This document shows positions 5,673 to 10,564 of a stretch of DNA of 10,564 nucleotides, piece by piece. This stretch comes from Coriobacteriaceae bacterium (GTDB lineage: Bacteria; Actinomycetota; Coriobacteriia; Coriobacteriales; UBA8131): NCBI GenBank assembly GCA_012515495.1, contig JAAYYH010000160.1, positions 1 to 10,564 of the forward strand. Direction: 5' to 3'. Positions within the stretch are counted from its first letter, which is position 1. Each line of letters begins with the position of its first letter. Below the pieces are notes generated by a model. It did no database searches, was not told the DNA's origin, and was given only the letters and a program-made list of their open reading frames with translations. A program made the translations under genes and the position numbers.

Positions 5673-8264
5673 ATGGCAGCGTTTGAAAAAGTTAAAAGCG
5701 GCATCGAAGGGCTCGATGCCGTGTTCGATTACATACGTATCGGCGATAATGTGGTCTGGCAACTGACAACGCTTGCCGATTTCTCCCAGTTTGTCGATCC
5801 CTTCGTGACTCAAGCACTGGATGATGGGCGAACTCTGGTCTACATCCGCTTTGCCAATCACGAGCCTCTTGTGCAAGCGCGAGATGGCATAACGGTCTAC
5901 GAGCTCAATCCACATCACGGTTTTGAGACGTTCACTGTCGAAGTACGCGACATCATCACAAAAGAAGGCTATGAGGCGCTTTACGTCTTTGACTGCCTCA
6001 GTGAGCTTCAGGCAGCGTGGTCGGCCGATATGATGATGGGGAACTTTTTCCGCGTAACCTGTCCTTACCTGTTCGAGCTGGACACCATAGCCTACTTCCC
6101 TATCATTCGCGGGATGCATTCCTTTGAGACCATCGCTAAGATTCGCGAAACCACTCAGTTGTTGATAGATGTTGTCCATGACGAAGACTGCTTGTTCATC
6201 CACCCGCTCAAAGTCTGGAACCGTTATTCGCAGTCGATGTTCCTGGCCCATCGCTTTGACCCCATTACCGGAAAAGTAACTGCGTTGCGTGACAGCGTTG
6301 AGACCAGCCGATTCTACTCACTGCTTAACCAAGAAGAACAGGCGACTCCAGATCGTAACAGCGACAGCTGGGACCGTTTCTTCTTGAGTATGCGAATGGC
6401 CTATGACCAAGGCGCTTTACCTGCCGATGCCTGCTCGAAGATGTGCAATATGATGATGACCAAGGACAGGGAGATGCGTGACATGGTCCTGCATTTCTTT
6501 GAGCCTCAGGATTTCTTCGAGGTACGAGGCCGCATGGTCGGCACTGGCCTGATTGGTGGCAAGGCCTGCGGTATGCTGCTCGCGCGTAAGATCATTGAAC
6601 ATTCACTGCCTCACTATCGTTGTCAACTTGAGCCACATGATTCGTTCTATATCGGTTCAGATGTCTTCTACTCATACATCGTCGCAAGCGATCTTTGGCG
6701 TCTGAGGATAGAACAACGCAGTATCGAAGGTTTCTTTGAGTCTGCACCCGTTTTACAGGAAGGCCTGATGAATGGTGCTTTCCCCGAAGACATCCGCGAG
6801 CGCTTTCGCAGGATGCTGGAGTACTTTGGACAGAACCCCATCATTGTCAGGTCGAGTAGTTTTCTGGAAGACGGCTTTGGCAACGCCTTTGCCGGCAAGT
6901 ATGAATCGGTATTCTGTGCGAATGTGGGCACCCCCAGCGAGAGGCTTGCGGCATTCGAAGACGCGGTACGCACTGTCTACGCCTCAACTATGGATGAATC
7001 GGCGCTTGAGTACCGGCTGCGAAATGGGCTGGACAAGCAAGAAGAGCAGATGGCGCTTCTGGTCCAGCGCGTGAGCGGATCACATCACGGTTCCAGCCTG
7101 TTCATGCCCACTGCTGCTGGGGTTGGCTATTCTTATAGCCTCTATCGCTTATCTGGAGACATTGATCCGCAAGCTGGCATGTTGCGTCTGGTCGTAGGCT
7201 TGGGCACCAAGGCTGTGGAGCGAACCACGTTGGATTACCCACGGATCATTGGTCTGGATAGACCTTTGGCCAACACTCACGTGACCTTTGCCGAGAAGCA
7301 CCGCTTCTCTCAGCACTATGCCGACGTGCTGGACTTGGAGCAACGAAAGCTGCGAGAGATCAGTGTACAGGAGTTGATTGATGCTCTATCTCCAAACGCG
7401 CTACGGGCGGTCTACGAACATGATATGGATGCCGAATACCGTCTGCGCGAGACGGGGCATTATCGACCCGTATTGTTTGCCTCATGCCTGGGCTTGGCAC
7501 AAAACGCCCTGTTCACCACTATGATGCGTGATATCTTGCAAACGTTGCATGAGGCTTATCGACATGCCGTAGATATTGAATTCACCGTAAATGTGGGCGA
7601 GAGCGACAGCTTCATGGTGAATCTGTTGCAATGTCGCCCGTTACAGGCACTAGGTGATGATGAGGACCTCGAGCTGCCCAAACTACCTCAATCCGATATC
7701 TACTTCCACCTCAGAGGATCGACTATGGGCAAGTCACGCAAGACGACAATCGATACGTTGGTTGTTGTGGACCCACGTTATTACTACAGCTGTCAACACT
7801 CAAAGAAATCCTCGATAGCGCGGATGATTGGAGCCGTGAATCTCTATTGCAAGAAGACTGAGCGACAATGTCTGTTTATTACTCCGGGACGGATTGGCAC
7901 CAGCTCTCCCGAGTTGGGAGTACCCGTCTCGTTTGCGGATATCAGCGTGCTCAAGGGAGTGTGCGAGGTGGCGTATTCCGCGGCAGGATATTCACCTGAA
8001 CTATCGTTTGGTAGCCACCTGTTCCAAGATCTGGTTGAAGCGGATATCTACTACGGCGCGATATTGGAGAACTCCGATACACTATACTTTGATAGTGGAT
8101 TCCCCTCACAATTCACCGATATCACCCAGGTTGTGCTTAGCGAATTCCTTGGTGACTCTGAAATACAGGACATCGTGAAGCTGTATGATGCCAGCGAAAG
8201 CGGCTTGACCCTCTGGCACGACCTGATTGGAAACGAAAGCATCTGCGGTCTGTCGCAATCCTAG
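5673..8264 (+). CDS. KaiC-like/PEP-pyruvate-binding (PPDK_N) fusion protein
   Basis: An 863-residue, apparently cytoplasmic protein with AAAGGAG 5 nt before its ATG. Residues 1-205 resemble a KaiC/RecA-like domain: KSGIEGLDAVFDYIRIGDNV aligns with the usual start, and ALYVFDCLSEL with Walker B, but the Walker A P-loop is replaced by WQLTTLADFSQFV, so ATP binding there is doubtful. Residues about 289-655 are the ATP-grasp-like PPDK_N domain of pyruvate-phosphate dikinase and PEP synthase: GTGLIGGKACGMLLARKI (289-306), VRSSSFLEDGFGNAFAGK (about 391-408, with the nucleotide-binding Arg) and LLQCRPLQ near 650. The last 200 residues contain ITPGRIGTSSPELGVPVSF (about 735-753). No swivelling-His domain or PEP TIM barrel is present, so it is not a complete dikinase. 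It stands alone, convergent with the exporter operon. Function unknown; a phosphotransfer or nucleotide-sensing role is inference. Confidence 0.85.
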   Translation: MAAFEKVKSGIEGLDAVFDYIRIGDNVVWQLTTLADFSQFVDPFVTQALDDGRTLVYIRFANHEPLVQARDGITVYELNPHHGFETFTVEVRDIITKEGYEALYVFDCLSELQAAWSADMMMGNFFRVTCPYLFELDTIAYFPIIRGMHSFETIAKIRETTQLLIDVVHDEDCLFIHPLKVWNRYSQSMFLAHRFDPITGKVTALRDSVETSRFYSLLNQEEQATPDRNSDSWDRFFLSMRMAYDQGALPADACSKMCNMMMTKDREMRDMVLHFFEPQDFFEVRGRMVGTGLIGGKACGMLLARKIIEHSLPHYRCQLEPHDSFYIGSDVFYSYIVASDLWRLRIEQRSIEGFFESAPVLQEGLMNGAFPEDIRERFRRMLEYFGQNPIIVRSSSFLEDGFGNAFAGKYESVFCANVGTPSERLAAFEDAVRTVYASTMDESALEYRLRNGLDKQEEQMALLVQRVSGSHHGSSLFMPTAAGVGYSYSLYRLSGDIDPQAGMLRLVVGLGTKAVERTTLDYPRIIGLDRPLANTHVTFAEKHRFSQHYADVLDLEQRKLREISVQELIDALSPNALRAVYEHDMDAEYRLRETGHYRPVLFASCLGLAQNALFTTMMRDILQTLHEAYRHAVDIEFTVNVGESDSFMVNLLQCRPLQALGDDEDLELPKLPQSDIYFHLRGSTMGKSRKTTIDTLVVVDPRYYYSCQHSKKSSIARMIGAVNLYCKKTERQCLFITPGRIGTSSPELGVPVSFADISVLKGVCEVAYSAAGYSPELSFGSHLFQDLVEADIYYGAILENSDTLYFDSGFPSQFTDITQVVLSEFLGDSEIQDIVKLYDASESGLTLWHDLIGNESICGLSQS

Positions 8265-8277
8265 TGCCTCAGCTTTC

Positions 8278-9543
8278 TTAAGCTTGCTGCTTCGCGTGCT
8301 TCTTGCGAAAGCCTAATGCTGCCAGGATAAAGAAAAGTGCGATGAATCCCCAAATCATCAGAAGGTCGATACCAACGGACTCCAATCCCGCGCCACGGAG
8401 CATGATTCCACGTAGAGCGTCTACTCCATAGGTTAGCGGGAAACACTGACTTAAGACCTGAAGCCACTCTGGCGAGCTAGAGAGATCGAACAGTCCTGAC
8501 AGCAGGATCTGCGGCACAACAAAAATCAGCATCAACTGGATGACCTGGAACGCATTCTTTGCCAGACCAGAAACCAATAAACCAAGCGTCACAGAGGCCA
8601 GCGCCAAAGAAACAGCGATGAATACCACCAGCGCCAGATTGCCCTCATTTGGAAAACCGATGAATGTCAAGGCAATCCAGAGAATCACCGCTGATTGAAC
8701 CAAGGCCAGAACACCAAAGCCCAGAGAGTAACCTCCTAGAATCTGCAGTGGGCGCACTGGAGTAGCCAAGAATCGTGTCATTGTGCCGGCACTGCGCTCA
8801 TTCACCAAGGACATACCGCTGGTGATGAACGTGAAGACGAATAGGAATATACCGATATACACAGGTCCGTAGAATTCGAAGGCTCTCCAGCTGTCACTTC
8901 CGTGTAGATACAACACATCAACATCTTGTACGGGCAGGTATTCGGACATCTCAAAGGTGAATTCGTCTATGTTAGGAAACTCGATGTCTATATCCAATCC
9001 AGACTGGATATCGCCAAGCTGCGACATGATACTTGGAGGGAGCTTTGCGATTAGTTCTTCAAGCGAATCACGAAATTCCTGTTGTCTCTACTCGGCCTGA
9101 ACACGAAGCTTCTCAATATCAGCTTCAATAGCATCGACATCAGCTTGCATCTGGTTGGAGGCTACCTCACGCAAGTCGCTGATTGCCAAAGACGCCACCG
9201 CGACACTGGCATATGTCTTGGTTGAATCACTACCCTCAACCCAAATGCGCAATACAGAGTCATCCTGCATGAAGAGAACAGCATCGACATCGTTCGAGCG
9301 GAGCATCTCCTCAGCTTCGCTGTACGAAATATCGTAGATTACCGCATCCTGCTTGATAAGCTGCTCCTGAAAGCTGGCGGGTAGATCAACCGTTGCCAAT
9401 CTTGGTATATAGTCTCCCGCGCCCAACAACATGGTTAACAGCCACAGCACCACTACAGGAGCTACGAACAGTAGCGCAAGCGTGCGCTTGTCGTGGATGA
9501 ACTGAAGTAGGATACGTTTGGCAATGGCAAAAGTACTACGCAT
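8278..9543 (-). pseudogene. ABC-2 type exporter permease interrupted by an in-frame TAG codon
   Basis: Read on the minus strand from the ATG at 9543, a 421-codon frame encodes a DrrB/YhfK-like ABC-2 permease, but codon 152 (9088-9090) is TAG. The first piece (9543-9088, 151 residues) has the N-terminal helix LALLFVAPVVVLWLLTMLLG at about 23-42 and most of the large extracellular domain, ending in a coiled-coil-like stretch. The second piece, in the same frame, continues that stretch (RQQEFRDSLEELIAKLPPS) and then carries five hydrophobic segments with the family-typical VNERSAGTMTRFLATPVRP. The next Met (9027) has no ribosome binding site, only CTCCCTCC upstream, so independent translation is unlikely. 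The ATG overlaps the ATPase stop by 8 nt, with GAGGTGAG just upstream. CAG to TAG is the simplest origin. Translated as is, the protein lacks its transport core. Confidence 0.85.
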
Positions 9544-10330
9544 CGATACTCACCTCACCTTCGGTTGGGAGCTGTTCACTTAAAGCAGCATTGGGGTTCT
9601 CCAACAAGAGGAAAGCTTGTTCAAGGTTGTCGGCTCCCGTCTTCTCCAACAGGGCCAGAGGTGTATCAGAAGCGATGATGCAGCCTTCATATAGCATGAT
9701 GATGCGATCACAACGTGCCGCTTCGTCCATGATGTGCGTGGTGACCAGAATCGTCTTCCCCAAGTGGGATAGTCTGCTTAACTCATCCCAGATGACAAGT
9801 CGATGGCTGGGATCGAGACCAACAGTAGGCTCATCGAGCACCAACAGGATTGGATCGTGCAGCAATGCGATGGCCAGAGACAGTCGGCGTTTCATGCCGC
9901 TGGAATACTTGGACACTAGCTTCTTGCGGTGATCCTGCAACCGTGTAAACGAGAAGAGAGCATCAATGCGCTCGTTCATTGTGACAGGCTTCAAGTTATT
10001 CATCGTGCCAAAGAAGCGCAGATTCTCTTCTGCAGTGATATCACAGTAGAGTGCGTCATCCTGAGGCATGAAACCGATGAGCTTTCGTGCTTGCTCATAT
10101 GGTGCCAGCTCCCCCATCACCCGCACTGTTCCCTTGAGAGGAACAGTGATACCCATGATTAGGTTCACCATAGTGGTTTTACCACAACCAGAGGGACCAA
10201 GCAGGCAGACAATCTCACCCTCATCTATCTGTAGACTGACGTCATTAAGGACTACTCGGCGCTCATCTTTTATAGGCGTCTTATGCCCAAAGCCCTGGGT
10301 GACGCCAGAGAATTCAATCATCGGTTCCAA
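9536..10330 (-). CDS. DrrA-like ABC exporter ATP-binding protein
   Basis: A 264-residue ATPase for the ABC-2 permease encoded downstream, at the cytoplasmic membrane face. Motifs are Walker A GPSGCGKTT (45-53), Q-loop region GFMPQDDALY, signature YSSGMKRRLSLA (a divergent LSGGQ usual for DrrA/CcmA-like exporters), Walker B ILLVLDEPTVGLDP and H-loop TTHIMDEA. I chose TTG at 10330 because GGAGAGG lies 6 nt upstream and the family fold starts at once (EPMIEFSGVTQGFG). The frame is also open from an ATG at 10462 with AGGA 7 nt upstream, but that adds 44 residues unlike any family N-terminus. ATG at 10321 is a further option. The stop is TAG and overlaps the permease start by 8 nt. Exported substrate is unknown; drugs, peptides and lipids are typical for the family. 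Confidence 0.9.
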   Translation of the reverse strand: MEPMIEFSGVTQGFGHKTPIKDERRVVLNDVSLQIDEGEIVCLLGPSGCGKTTMVNLIMGITVPLKGTVRVMGELAPYEQARKLIGFMPQDDALYCDITAEENLRFFGTMNNLKPVTMNERIDALFSFTRLQDHRKKLVSKYSSGMKRRLSLAIALLHDPILLVLDEPTVGLDPSHRLVIWDELSRLSHLGKTILVTTHIMDEAARCDRIIMLYEGCIIASDTPLALLEKTGADNLEQAFLLLENPNAALSEQLPTEGEVSIDA

Positions 10331-10480
10331 GGTAATCCTCTCCTGAGCAAAAATCTGTTCGAGATTATTGCCAATTCTGATAGCGTTTAAATAGTACGCT
10401 TTTCTTGCTGAACTGCGGAGAGTTTGACTGGAAATAAAAATTTGAATGGGTACTTGAGTCATAGTGATTCCTGATTCCCC
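10331..10480 (-). other. Upstream region of the exporter ATPase with uncertain coding status
   Basis: This 150-nt stretch lies between the tail of the preceding gene and the preferred TTG start. It can be read as a 44-residue N-terminal extension of the ATPase (ATG at 10462), or as an untranslated leader holding the GGAGAGG ribosome binding site. I see no clear promoter or terminator, so the ATPase is probably cotranscribed with the gene entering from the right edge. Confidence 0.35.
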
Positions 10481-10564
10481 TCATGCCGCCACCTTCTGAT
10501 CATTTAAGCTCTGGAACCTGAACAGCTCGATTAGGGCTGGTTTGGCGTGCTTGATGGCGAAGCA
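10481..10564 (-). CDS. C-terminal end of an unidentified protein (partial, enters from the right edge)
   Basis: On the minus strand the last 28 codons read CFAIKHAKPALIELFRFQSL and then NDQKVAA followed by TGA at 10481-10483. The frame is open to the window edge, the composition is protein-like, and it ends 18 nt before an in-frame ATG (10462) of the exporter ATPase frame, so it is probably the preceding gene of the same operon. Exporter operons of this kind often start with a TetR- or MarR-type regulator, but 27 residues are too few to identify the family. Confidence 0.45.
   Translation of the reverse strand, partial: CFAIKHAKPALIELFRFQSLNDQKVAA

Noticed and set aside
5616..6251. Long minus-strand open frame (211 codons) antisense to the fusion gene
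   Set aside because: It lies fully opposite the start of a gene with clear domains and a good ribosome binding site, and its translation resembles no family.
8271..8284. AGCTT-TCTT-AAGCT dyad between the convergent fusion gene and permease as a bidirectional terminator
   Set aside because: The stem is only 5 bp, A/T-rich and without flanking A/T tracts of terminator type.
9088..9090. Amber codon as pyrrolysine or genome-wide recoding
   Set aside because: TAG ends at least four other genes in the window at family-typical lengths, and no pyl gene is in view; kept only as a check under the main finding.
10365..10484. 39-residue minus-strand frame starting in an ATGA overlap with the upstream gene's stop
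   Set aside because: Although it has AAGGTGG upstream, its translation is low-complexity and unlike a protein, and it overlaps the ATPase frame's extension.

Overview
The window looks like a chromosomal segment of an anaerobic, Gram-positive-type bacterium with roughly 50% G+C. The binding protein is a lipoprotein with a Gram-positive-style leader. Ribosome binding sites are strong GGAGG types. The gene mix (FmdE with a FecBCD-type importer, a KaiC-like/pyruvate-phosphate-dikinase-like fusion, and an XRE regulator with a zinc ribbon) would fit Coriobacteriia (Eggerthellaceae-like) or Clostridia. This placement is inference from gene content; no rRNA or other phylogenetic marker is present.

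Layout. (A) 1-3607, minus strand, read right to left: an FmdE-family protein, a FecB/BtuF-type binding lipoprotein, a FecCD/BtuC permease and a FecE/BtuD ATPase that runs off the left edge. Gaps after FmdE are 87 nt, 3 nt and then an 8-nt overlap, so this is one importer operon. Upstream lies a candidate extended -10 promoter and an 8+8 bp inverted repeat (3687-3711) that looks like an operator. FecCD-type importers carry iron chelates, cobalamin or (MolBCA) molybdate/tungstate; the FmdE partner makes a metal or oxyanion substrate worth considering. (B) 3608-4127: no intact gene. It holds the operon's control region and a frameshifted, truncated alpha/beta-hydrolase remnant on the minus strand. 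(C) 4128-5466, plus strand: a metallo-beta-lactamase-fold hydrolase, then a small XRE regulator fused to a zinc ribbon. (D) 5673-8264, plus strand: a solitary 863-residue protein joining a KaiC/RecA-like domain without a Walker A loop to a PEP/pyruvate-binding (PPDK_N) ATP-grasp domain, but without the phosphohistidine swivel or PEP barrel of true dikinases. (E) 8278-10564, minus strand: an ABC-2 (DrrAB-like) exporter operon consisting of the tail of an unidentified upstream gene, an ATPase, and a permease interrupted by a single in-frame TAG codon.

Most notable points: the lone amber codon splitting an otherwise intact ABC-2 permease; the FmdE-importer operon with its perfect palindromic operator candidate; the KaiC-like/PPDK_N fusion; and the hydrolase remnant, which shares its sequence with the promoter region of the metallo-hydrolase. 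No tRNA, rRNA, CRISPR array, insertion sequence or convincing intrinsic terminator was seen.
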